From: Sedimentisphaerales bacterium
Lineage (GTDB): Bacteria > Planctomycetota > Phycisphaerae > Sedimentisphaerales > SM23-30
Assembly: GCA_030634605.1 (NCBI GenBank)
Contig: DAOWAK010000016.1
Coordinates: forward strand, 1 to 10,168
DNA length: 10,168 bases
Reading direction: 5' to 3'
This document shows, piece by piece, positions 1 through 7,419 of the stretch. The notes under the pieces are model-generated. The model searched no databases. It was not told where the DNA came from and worked only from the letters and a program-made list of their open reading frames with translations. How positions within the stretch are numbered: the stretch's first letter is position 1; each line of letters begins with the position of its first letter. The position numbers and the translations under genes are program-made.

Positions 1-119
1 CGCATTCGCGTCGGCGATCATTTCACCGGTGATTTCGAAAATCTGACTTTCGCTATGGACCACGATGTCGCCAATGCGGATGGGGAAAGCGTCTTCAGCA
101 ATATCAAGGTCTTTGAAGA
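1..119 (+). repeat. Direct repeat copy 1 (beta-sandwich module end)
   Basis: Identical base for base to 751-869, including all synonymous positions. The copy may extend upstream of the window. It encodes the last 40 residues of the beta-sandwich module, and identity stops at the codon where the following Ig half-domain begins. Confidence 0.97.
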
Positions 120-2643
120 GGGGCAAGGCGATTCGGACGGCGAATCGCTCACCTATACCTGGGAGCAGGTCTTCGGACCGGCGGTTACGTTAAACAACGA
201 TAACACCGCCAATCCGACCTTTGAAGCTCCGCAAGGCGAATTGTACGGACAGGACATTGGTTTCAAAATGACTGTTTCCGATGGCGTGCATACCGTAACC
301 GATGACGTGATGATTTCCGTCGAAGGCAATCCGGACGGTATTCTGGTTGACGCCGGCGAGGATATCGTTGTCGATGAAAATAACGTGGTTTCACTTAACG
401 TTTCCACCGAAACCGCTGTGGATAATATTTCGTTCAGCGATGCTTCCGTTGAAAGTTACGGCGGCAGCGGCCAGGATATCGACCTGGAAGTGAATATCGA
501 AGACGACGGTGACACGATCCGAATGACCGGCAACGGCTGGAAACAAATCGAAATGCCCTATACCATTACCGGAGATACCATCCTGGAATTCGATTTCCAG
601 AGCGGCTCCGAAGGGGAGATACATGGTATTGGATTCGACAATGACGATGGACTGAACGCCGATCATACCTTTAAACTGCACGGTACGCAGAGCTGGGGTA
701 TTGGTGACTATGATAACTATCAAGGCGACGAGGGTGAAATGCAGCATTATCGCATTCGCGTCGGCGATCATTTCACCGGTGATTTCGAAAATCTGACTTT
801 CGCTATGGACCACGATGTCGCCAATGCGGATGGGGAAAGCGTCTTCAGCAATATCAAGGTCTTTGAAGACGGCCAAACGGATACCAGCGGCGAGGGTCTG
901 AGCTACAACTGGGAACAGGTTTCCGGGGCGCAGGTCAATCTGGAAAACGCTGATACCGCAAATCCAACTTTCACAGCACCCAACTTAACTTCCGGGGATG
1001 ATGCTGTGTTCCAGGTTACTGTCTCAAACGGAGTTACTGCCAAGACCGATACGGTATCGGTGCATATCAATGCCGATAACGACGGCCCGGACGCTGTTAA
1101 TGACAGCTTCAGCACCGCCGAGGACACGGCCATCACTACCACTAACGTGCTGGCCAACGATACCGACCAGGACGGCGACAGCTTGAGCATCAGCGGTTTT
1201 ACCCAGGGTGCCAACGGTACGGTAGCTGATAACGGCGATGGCACCTTCACTTACACACCCAACGCCGACTTCAACGGCACCGACAGCTTTACTTATACGG
1301 TTGATGACGGCGACGGCGGGGCCGACGTCGCCACGGTTGATATTACAGTCAACTCGGTAAACGACGCTCCCGTAGTTTTTGGTGAAGTAATTGATACTTC
1401 TCAAGGCACTCCTGTTACAATTGGCAATCTGTCGGACAACGATTATGATGCTGATGGCGACACCCTCAGCGTTACTGAAGTTACCTATTCTTCGCATGGT
1501 GATGTGGTTAACAACGGTGATGGTACTTTTACCTACACGCCGGATGCTGATTATTACGGCAACGCCAGTTTAAATTATACGGTTACCGACGGCAACGGTG
1601 GCACCAGCACAGGTACAGCGGTAATCCGAATTGAGCAAGCACCCGAACCGGAGCCGACACCGGAACCCGAACCGATTCCTGAACCGGTTGTCGATCCTGC
1701 GCCGACACCCGAACCAGTACCGGAGCCGACACCGGAACCCGAACCGATTCCTGAGCCAGTTGTCGATCCTGCGCCGACACCCGAACCAGTACCGGAGCCG
1801 ACACCGGAACCCGAACCGATTCCTGAACCGGTTGTCGATCCTGCGCCGATACCCGAACCAGTACCGGAGCCGACACCGGAACCCGAACCGATTCCTGAGC
1901 CGGTTGTCAATCCTGCGCCGACACCCGAACCAACACCAGAGCCGGAGCCTGTTTCCGAATCCGAACCGATTCCTGAGCCAGTTGTCGATCCTGTTCCGAC
2001 ACCCGAACCGACCACCGAGCCGGAGCCTGCACCTGGGACCGGTTCGGAATCGGTAGTGGTTACGGAACCGACAAATGATCTGGTTACGAGTGGCGACGAC
2101 AGCCAAGATCGCTCGGACCAGGAAAACGATGAAATAAAAGATAACCAAACTGAACCTGTTACTTTCGATTCGATAAAAACTTCTGCCGCCAATGATTATT
2201 ACAATCCAGGCTCAAGGTCGGATAATGCTTATGACAGCCAAGTTACGGAATCTGTGGCCGACCGGGCTGATTCTGAGTCGAATATTGATAAGCAGGTTCA
2301 TGTTTCAAGTGTCTGGCCGACCGATGAAATTGTTAGTGAAGTTCCGGACGAATTTCAGTTACCTGCAGGTGGTTCCAGCGACAGTTTCGGTGATGTTTTT
2401 GAGGAGATTACTCCCGACGGTCAGATTCATGACGCGTCCGATAATTCACTCGAATTCGATTCCCACAACGAAGACAATCTCAATGAGGATCACAACTACG
2501 AGTCCGGTCAATCAAAACAGCAAGTCAGTCGAGGTGGATTTGTTGCCGGTCTTTGGGGTTTATTGCGATCAACCGCCGGAGTCATTACTCACAACTCCGA
2601 AGAGGACGGGCTTGATGGCCGCAAAAATATGAACAAATTCTGA
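1..2643 (+). CDS. Giant modular adhesin-like extracellular protein, C-terminal part (5' end outside window)
   Basis: The frame is open from base 1, so the first Met (base 55) is internal and the start and any signal peptide lie upstream. 880 residues are visible. In order: the tail of a beta-sandwich module (1-40); the second half of a K319/PKD-like Ig domain (about 41-113, 'LTYTWEQ..GP' and 'TANPTF.AP' motifs); the start of a second such domain (114-136), an inserted beta-sandwich module (about 137-289, 'GEIHGIGFD') and the rest of the Ig domain (290-357). Two cadherin-like/VCBS-type domains follow (about 358-545, 'NGDGTFTYTP' in both), with Asp-rich loops that suggest Ca2+ binding. Then come a Pro/Glu tract (about 546-680), an acidic Ser/Asp/Glu region, and a hydrophobic 'GGFVAGLWGLLRST' at 845-858 before a charged tail. 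The domains suggest a secreted or surface adhesin with possible glycan binding; the ligand is unknown. A terminator follows. Confidence 0.85.
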   Translation, partial: RIRVGDHFTGDFENLTFAMDHDVANADGESVFSNIKVFEEGQGDSDGESLTYTWEQVFGPAVTLNNDNTANPTFEAPQGELYGQDIGFKMTVSDGVHTVTDDVMISVEGNPDGILVDAGEDIVVDENNVVSLNVSTETAVDNISFSDASVESYGGSGQDIDLEVNIEDDGDTIRMTGNGWKQIEMPYTITGDTILEFDFQSGSEGEIHGIGFDNDDGLNADHTFKLHGTQSWGIGDYDNYQGDEGEMQHYRIRVGDHFTGDFENLTFAMDHDVANADGESVFSNIKVFEDGQTDTSGEGLSYNWEQVSGAQVNLENADTANPTFTAPNLTSGDDAVFQVTVSNGVTAKTDTVSVHINADNDGPDAVNDSFSTAEDTAITTTNVLANDTDQDGDSLSISGFTQGANGTVADNGDGTFTYTPNADFNGTDSFTYTVDDGDGGADVATVDITVNSVNDAPVVFGEVIDTSQGTPVTIGNLSDNDYDADGDTLSVTEVTYSSHGDVVNNGDGTFTYTPDADYYGNASLNYTVTDGNGGTSTGTAVIRIEQAPEPEPTPEPEPIPEPVVDPAPTPEPVPEPTPEPEPIPEPVVDPAPTPEPVPEPTPEPEPIPEPVVDPAPIPEPVPEPTPEPEPIPEPVVNPAPTPEPTPEPEPVSESEPIPEPVVDPVPTPEPTTEPEPAPGTGSESVVVTEPTNDLVTSGDDSQDRSDQENDEIKDNQTEPVTFDSIKTSAANDYYNPGSRSDNAYDSQVTESVADRADSESNIDKQVHVSSVWPTDEIVSEVPDEFQLPAGGSSDSFGDVFEEITPDGQIHDASDNSLEFDSHNEDNLNEDHNYESGQSKQQVSRGGFVAGLWGLLRSTAGVITHNSEEDGLDGRKNMNKF
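751..869 (+). repeat. Direct repeat copy 2 (beta-sandwich module end)
   Basis: Second copy of the 119-bp perfect repeat, offset by exactly 750 bp (250 codons) from copy 1. Base 870 (c) differs from base 120 (g), and the sequence downstream is strongly diverged. Confidence 0.97.
1651..2016 (+). repeat. 72-bp tandem repeats encoding a Pro/Glu-rich stalk
   Basis: Units begin at 1651, 1723, 1795 and 1867, each 72 bp and near-identical. A degenerate 78-bp unit lies at 1939-2016, and a related fragment continues to about 2037. Each full unit codes 24 residues of the type PEPEPIPEPVVDPAPTPEP. Both unit lengths are multiples of three, so copy-number change would alter protein length but not the frame. 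Such tracts often act as extended, periplasm- or wall-spanning spacers; that role is inferred here. Confidence 0.93.
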
Positions 2644-2670
2644 TTATCTGTGTTAATTTCGCCTTTTCAG

Positions 2671-2729
2671 AGACCGATACCATTTACACGCCGTTAGCTA
2701 CCGGTGTAAATGTTATTGGTCTTTTTTTT
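2671..2729 (+). terminator. Strong rho-independent terminator after the adhesin gene
   Basis: The arm 2671-2689 (AGACCGATACCATTTACAC) pairs with 2704-2722 (GTGTAAATGTTATTGGTCT). That is 19 positions with one G-T wobble and one C/T mismatch, a 14-nt loop, and a run of eight T at 2722-2729. It begins 27 bp after the stop codon. Confidence 0.92.
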
Positions 2730-2734
2730 ATCTA

Positions 2735-2739
2735 AAGGA
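2735..2739 (+). promoter_or_regulatory. Ribosome binding site of the PilZ gene
   Basis: AAGGA lies 5 nt before the ATG at 2745 and supports that start. It sits only 5 nt after the T-run of the terminator, so there is little room for a promoter between the two. Confidence 0.75.
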
Positions 2740-2744
2740 TAATT

Positions 2745-3173
2745 ATGGACTCGGCTAATGTGGATAATTTCTCGTTGATGGACGAAAATCTCAGCCATGA
2801 GATTCTTCAGGAAATCGAAAGTCAAACGGATGAAAAAATTCGGCAGCAGCGCGCGCATGATCGGGTAGCGGTCAAATATAAATTCATCATGCAGCCGGGC
2901 AATTCCAGTGAGTTCCTCGAGTATAAAGTCCAGGGAGTCGTTGGCGATATTTCTTCCGGGGGTTGCAAAGCCATGTTGCCCATTCCGGTTAAGGTCGGCG
3001 ATATTTATCGTTTACAGTTTGAAAATGGTCGGGTCAATCTTCCCTTGCTCTTTGTGCGTTGTATCCGCTGTCGGTTAATCAGCGAAGATGCGTTCGAGAC
3101 GGGCTTTTCCTTCTTCAATCCAATATCGATTTCTCAGCTAAACACCAGTGGGGATGTTCATGATTTACTGTAA
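2745..3173 (+). CDS. PilZ domain protein, predicted c-di-GMP receptor
   Basis: 142 residues. About 35 polar residues precede a single PilZ beta-barrel. Both halves of the c-di-GMP-binding signature are present: RxxxR as R36-A-H-D-R40, and DxSxxG as D68-I-S-S-G-G73. The barrel seems to run to about residue 125 ('ETGFSFFNPI'). There is no signal peptide or membrane segment, so it should be cytoplasmic. PilZ proteins bind c-di-GMP and change the activity of a partner. Here the partner is probably the next gene's product, because the stop lies only 6 nt before that start, so the two are likely co-transcribed and translationally coupled. It starts just after a strong terminator. Its expression may therefore depend on read-through from the adhesin gene or on a promoter I could not identify. 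Confidence 0.9.
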   Translation: MDSANVDNFSLMDENLSHEILQEIESQTDEKIRQQRAHDRVAVKYKFIMQPGNSSEFLEYKVQGVVGDISSGGCKAMLPIPVKVGDIYRLQFENGRVNLPLLFVRCIRCRLISEDAFETGFSFFNPISISQLNTSGDVHDLL

Positions 3174-3179
3174 AAACAA

Positions 3180-5138
3180 ATGGTCGAAAAGGAAAAACAA
3201 AATTCCAATACTGCCTCGAAAAGTTCAAGCTTAGTCGATGTTTTACAAAACATCGCCCGGTTAGCCGACAATGCCGGTTCCAAAGCTGAATTTTTCCGGG
3301 ATGCGCTGGGGGAATTGCTCCGCCATTTCCAGGGAGTCTTCGGCATAATCCACATTCGCCAGGCCTCCGAAGTCATCGAGGAGTACCAACATCTGGGCCC
3401 CGGTGATCCGGCCTTTTGGAAATCCCCCGTTAAGCAGTTTCTTAATGAAGCTCTTTCTCGCGGCCAGGCGGGCATGAAATTATTCGCTTCAAGAAAACCC
3501 GAAGCCAAAGTTACGCTGGCTCTGCACGCTCTGCCCGTTTTCAGCAGCTCCGCCGCTACTATCGGAGCTGTTGTGCTTGTTGGCCGATGCCAAAACCGCA
3601 TCCACGCCGAAAATAAATTAACCGAACTGGAATCCGTTTGTGCCTACCTGTCTTTTTGCGCCGACAAGGTCGGCCACGATTCTTCAAGCCGTAACCAGGA
3701 TCAGCAAAGCTTAACCAAAAACCTTTCTCGAATTGCCGGCTATTCCAGCGTCGAAGAGATGGCTTTTGCCATCACCAACAACCTGCGCAGCAGAATCGAT
3801 TGCGAACAGGTGGTTCTGGGGGTGGTTGCCCGCAGTAAAGTCAACATAGTTTCTGTTTCCGGGCACGACCATTTTCATAAAAGCTCTCTCGAAATCGCCC
3901 TCGTTTGCGCAGCCATGGAAGAATGCCTCGATTTCAATAAAACAATAATCTATCAGGACCTCGAAAACGATTCGCCGGAAAAAATCGCCGCCCATTTCTC
4001 AGCTTCCCAGGCTCACCCCGCCAAGCCAGATCAACCTGCTGCTCAGGCATGTGGCTTTGCTAAGCCTCAGTATCGACTCCATCAGGAGTGGCATCAGGCC
4101 ACTAAACACGCCGCAGTGGCTTCGATCCCGCTTTTCGACGGCGAAAAATGCAACGTGATTATCAGCTTACGGCAGCAGCCGGGAAAATCTTTAACCGAAC
4201 AGCAATTGCAGAGTGTTCAGGAACTCACCGAACCTTACACCGCCGCTTTCGATCTGCTAACCCGGGCCAACCAAAACCTTACCACTCATCTTACTCACTC
4301 CGCTCATAAACACGTTAAAGCTCTCACCAAGCCGGAAAAATGGCTTAAAAAAGTCATCCTGCTCCTGGCGGTTTTGTTTGTCAGCTGGTTTTGTTTGGGG
4401 ACTCTCGATTATAAAGTCACCATCACCGGCAAAGTTGTTCCCCGCGATGTTCTTCACTTGGCTGTGCCCCAAAACGCCAGATTGCTCTCAGCTTCAGTAC
4501 TGCAGGGCGATTACGTTAACCAAGGCGATCTGCTCTGCCGGTTTGATTCGGAACAATTGCAGCTTGAAAGAAAAAATCTTCTCGCTCAGTTGCAGGTCGC
4601 CAGGCTTCAGGAAAATGACGGGCTGATCGGCATGGAAGACGCCGCCGCCCGCCTGGCTCGGGCAAATCGTGAAGGGATCGAAGCGAAATTAAAAATCATT
4701 GATCGGAGAATTGCGGACACCGTCATCGAAGCACCTTTCGATGGTCTGATTGTCAGCGGCGATCTTCGTCGGCAAATTGGCCAACTCATGCCCCAGGGCG
4801 AACCTCTGTTCGAAATAGCTTCTTCACAAAAGTGGCGTATCGAACTTGATGTTCCCGAAAACTACGCTCCGGATTTCCACGCCTCGATTAATGGAAATTT
4901 CGCTTTCAATGCCCGTCCCGATCTGAAGGAAGAATTGATTATCACTCGCTTTGCCTCCGGCGCGACAATTTCCAAAGGACGCAACATCTACATTGCCGAG
5001 GCCGATGCCAAACTGGATTACCCCTGGATCAAAGCCGGCATGGAAGGCCATGCCGCCCTGAAACTCGGCCGTCGGCCGGTCTGGTGGATTGCCTTTCATC
5101 GAGTGATTGATTACCTGCGGTTAAAATTATGGTTGTAA
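3180..5138 (+). CDS. GAF-domain / HlyD-family membrane-anchored adaptor fusion
   Basis: 652 residues. The first 385 or so are soluble and look like one or two GAF-type domains (about 15-150 and 175-365); the fold call rests on the pattern and is weaker than the HlyD call. One membrane segment follows at about 391-408 ('KVILLLAVLFVSWFCLG'). Next are a lipoyl half (about 425-456, 'VLQGDYVNQGDLLCRFD'), a short helical hairpin (457-505), the second lipoyl half (about 512-545, 'DTVIEAPFDGLIVSGD') and a beta-barrel region to about 635. The layout implies a cytoplasmic sensor joined to a periplasmic membrane-fusion adaptor. The helical hairpin is shorter than in HlyD itself. No good Shine-Dalgarno precedes ATG 3180; the PilZ stop is 6 nt upstream, which suggests coupling. 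Its 3' end overlaps the M50 gene by 10 nt. Probable role: secretion or maturation of the neighbouring adhesin (inferred). Confidence 0.85.
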   Translation: MVEKEKQNSNTASKSSSLVDVLQNIARLADNAGSKAEFFRDALGELLRHFQGVFGIIHIRQASEVIEEYQHLGPGDPAFWKSPVKQFLNEALSRGQAGMKLFASRKPEAKVTLALHALPVFSSSAATIGAVVLVGRCQNRIHAENKLTELESVCAYLSFCADKVGHDSSSRNQDQQSLTKNLSRIAGYSSVEEMAFAITNNLRSRIDCEQVVLGVVARSKVNIVSVSGHDHFHKSSLEIALVCAAMEECLDFNKTIIYQDLENDSPEKIAAHFSASQAHPAKPDQPAAQACGFAKPQYRLHQEWHQATKHAAVASIPLFDGEKCNVIISLRQQPGKSLTEQQLQSVQELTEPYTAAFDLLTRANQNLTTHLTHSAHKHVKALTKPEKWLKKVILLLAVLFVSWFCLGTLDYKVTITGKVVPRDVLHLAVPQNARLLSASVLQGDYVNQGDLLCRFDSEQLQLERKNLLAQLQVARLQENDGLIGMEDAAARLARANREGIEAKLKIIDRRIADTVIEAPFDGLIVSGDLRRQIGQLMPQGEPLFEIASSQKWRIELDVPENYAPDFHASINGNFAFNARPDLKEELIITRFASGATISKGRNIYIAEADAKLDYPWIKAGMEGHAALKLGRRPVWWIAFHRVIDYLRLKLWL

Positions 5139-7318
5139 ATCCCAACAATCAAAAACAAAACTCTGCTTCGCCGGAACAAAAAATTACTCCGACAGAACAG
5201 GATCTCGCTCAGAGGCTCGGCCCCGCCCACGTTGGCCTGCGCAAAGACCTCCAGGTCCATCGCCACGTCTTTAACTCCATCCCCTCCTATGTTATCCGCG
5301 ACCCCATCACTCTCGATTGCCATCGTCTCAGCCTCAAAGAATACCAAATTCTGACCTGCATTACTCCGGAACGCTCCCTGGCCGAAATCTTTGGCAGCTT
5401 CGTTCATGACGGCACCTTCCAACCGCAACAGCAGGATGAATTTTACCGCTTTGTAATGCTGCTCCACCAACTGGCTTTTTTACGCCTGCCCGTAGCCGAC
5501 AGTAAAATTCTCCACCGTCGCTTTCAAACACGCCGACAGGCCCAATTAAAAGCAAAAATGCTCGGTTTCCTGTTCCTGCGTGTCCCGCTGATAAATCCCA
5601 ACGCCTTCCTCAACAAAACCGTTCACCTGGCCAAACCCCTTTTCACCAAATGGTTTTTCACTTTGTGGATTATCCTCCTTGCCGGCGCCGGATATCTAGC
5701 CGTTTTAAAATCCGACGAACTTTTCACCCCCTTAAACAACATTCTCTCCGGCAGCAATCTGGTTTGTATGTGGTGGATACTTATCTCCCTGAAGGTTCTG
5801 CACGAACTGGGCCACGCTTTCGCCTGCAAAATCGCCGGCGGACATGTCCCCGAAATGGGTATCTTCCTCATCGCCTTCACGCCTTGCGCTTACGTTGACG
5901 TTACCTCATCATGGGCCTTCACCAATAAAAAAGATCGTATCATCGTCGGTTTGGCCGGTGTTTACATCGAATCAATCATTGCCAGTCTGGCTTTGTTCGT
6001 CTGGGCTTTCACCACCTCTTACACCGCCCAAGCCATCGCTTACAATGTATTCTTCCTGGCCAGCATTTTAACCTTGATAATGAACATCAATCCGCTAATG
6101 CGTTTCGATGGCTATTATGTCCTCAGCGACCTGCTCGAAATGCCCAACCTGCGCAGCCGATCCCAAAAATTCGCTCTCCAGATAATTAAACGAATTTTTC
6201 TTGGCGGGCAGATTGTTGTTCCCAAATACAGCACTGCCATGAAAGTCATCCTTTTCCTCTTTGGCATAACATCTTCTCTTTACAAAATAACCGTCATTCT
6301 GTCTATCTCCGCCGTCATTTCCTGCAAAATATTTCTGGCTGGAGTCTTCATGGCGGGTTTCTACCTTGCCAACGAACTGACCAGAACCTTACGCCGGCTC
6401 ATTTTTTTTCTGCACAAATCCCCCGAAGCGGCCTCCGTTAGAATCCGCGCCATTGTGCTCAGCAGCTTGGCCCTGATCGGAATACCCCTGCTGTTTTTCC
6501 TGCTGCCGGTTCCCGCTTTTGTTGCAGTACCGGGCCAGATGGGCAGACAAATTGAACATGTCATCCGCGTTCCGGACAATGGCTTTGTTCGCGAAGTTGT
6601 CGCATACCCCGGCGATCTGGTTGAACCAAACATGCTGCTTGTGCGAATGGAAAATTATCAGCTTCTCGAAGAATTTCATCAGGTCAAAGCCGATCTCGAC
6701 ATCGCTCGCTGTCAACTCGACACCGCCCTTGCCGGTGGCAACGATGCTGTTGTCCTGGCCATGAGAGAAAAAAAAGTCGATCTTCTGCACACCGAATGGC
6801 AGCAAAAAACCCAACATCTCCAACAATTAAATCTCCGCGCTCCTGCCCGGGGCGAAATCATCAGCGGTTTTGGAAAGAAAAATCTTGGCCGATTCCTGAA
6901 AAAAGGTGATATCGCCGGCGTAATTGCTAACGGTCACTGGATTACCAAATGCCTGCTAAACCAGCAGGAAGTTTCCCGTACCCAGCCGGCGGTTGGTGAT
7001 CACGTTCAAATTCGGCTAACTTCATGCCCCGGTACCATTTTGTCCGGACAAATTCAACGCATTGCTCCAGCCGGCTCCCGCCAGGTAGATCTGCCCGCCC
7101 TGACCAGCCTGGCAGACGGAGCGATTGACGTAAATCAGATCACCCGGGAAACCGTCGAAAACTTTTTTGAAGTTACTATCGCTCTGGACCTGCCCGCCAC
7201 CCTCCGGGTTCGCCACGGTATGACCGCTCTGGTCCGACTAAAAGCCGATTCCCAACCTCTGGGAGTCGCCACCTTTAGAAATCTACTCCGCTGGTTCAAC
7301 AAACTCAAACGCGCCTGA
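5129..7318 (+). CDS. M50 (site-2-protease type) zinc metalloprotease fused to an HlyD-type adaptor domain
   Basis: 729 residues. The N-terminal soluble domain (about 20-130, 'LRKDLQVHR', 'YVIRDP', 'LSLKEYQIL') resembles the PqqD-like winged-helix region often found in such proteins. A polytopic core follows, with the M50 zinc motif H225-E-L-G-H229 and the second motif N321-P-L-M-R-F-D327-G-Y-Y; both the zinc ligands and the catalytic Glu are intact. Further membrane segments lie at about 175-190, 268-300, 305-320, 370-415 and 440-465. From about 470 to the end it is HlyD-like: a lipoyl half ('DNGFVREVVAYPGDLVEPN'), a helical stretch, the second half ('LNLRAPARGEIISGFG') and a beta-barrel. So a protease and a periplasmic adaptor are joined in one chain. 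It starts inside the preceding gene (10-nt overlap), which implies coupling. No substrate can be read from the sequence; the adhesin is the obvious candidate. Confidence 0.9.
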   Translation: MVVNPNNQKQNSASPEQKITPTEQDLAQRLGPAHVGLRKDLQVHRHVFNSIPSYVIRDPITLDCHRLSLKEYQILTCITPERSLAEIFGSFVHDGTFQPQQQDEFYRFVMLLHQLAFLRLPVADSKILHRRFQTRRQAQLKAKMLGFLFLRVPLINPNAFLNKTVHLAKPLFTKWFFTLWIILLAGAGYLAVLKSDELFTPLNNILSGSNLVCMWWILISLKVLHELGHAFACKIAGGHVPEMGIFLIAFTPCAYVDVTSSWAFTNKKDRIIVGLAGVYIESIIASLALFVWAFTTSYTAQAIAYNVFFLASILTLIMNINPLMRFDGYYVLSDLLEMPNLRSRSQKFALQIIKRIFLGGQIVVPKYSTAMKVILFLFGITSSLYKITVILSISAVISCKIFLAGVFMAGFYLANELTRTLRRLIFFLHKSPEAASVRIRAIVLSSLALIGIPLLFFLLPVPAFVAVPGQMGRQIEHVIRVPDNGFVREVVAYPGDLVEPNMLLVRMENYQLLEEFHQVKADLDIARCQLDTALAGGNDAVVLAMREKKVDLLHTEWQQKTQHLQQLNLRAPARGEIISGFGKKNLGRFLKKGDIAGVIANGHWITKCLLNQQEVSRTQPAVGDHVQIRLTSCPGTILSGQIQRIAPAGSRQVDLPALTSLADGAIDVNQITRETVENFFEVTIALDLPATLRVRHGMTALVRLKADSQPLGVATFRNLLRWFNKLKRA

Positions 7319-7382
7319 TCTTCAAATCAACCAATTCCTCAAACGCTTCAACTCCTCCATGCCGCCTGGCCACCATTTTGAA

Positions 7383-7412
7383 TTGACTTTTATACCGCAA
7401 TTCTGATAGATT
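7383..7412 (+). promoter_or_regulatory. Sigma70-type extended -10 promoter of the RNA methyltransferase gene
   Basis: TTGACT (7383-7388), an 18-bp spacer, and TAGATT (7407-7412) preceded by TG at 7404-7405, giving an extended -10. The -10 box ends 7 nt before the ATG at 7420, so the predicted transcript starts at or within a base or two of the start codon. The same TGATAG(A)WT core occurs in the rRNA promoter at 8784-8811. No convincing terminator lies in 7319-7382 after the M50 gene. Confidence 0.65.
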
Positions 7413-7419
7413 CCCTTAA

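Noticed and set aside
1631..2056. Plus-strand shifted frame with Arg/Asn/Pro repeats
   Set aside because: Frame-shifted reading of the same tandem repeats, with no start signal or domain.
1575..2192. Long minus-strand frame rich in Gly-Ser repeats opposite the Pro/Glu tract
   Set aside because: It is the complement of the 72-bp repeats; low-complexity repeats of this type give long open frames in several phases. The + frame has folded domains on the left and continues in frame.
2716..2743. Possible promoter TTGGTC / GATAAT overlapping the terminator
   Set aside because: The -35 matches at only three of six bases, and the start would fall inside the PilZ coding region.
7319..7382. Terminator after the M50 gene
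   Set aside because: Only short GCC/GGC and TGGCCA pairings with no T-run; nothing convincing.
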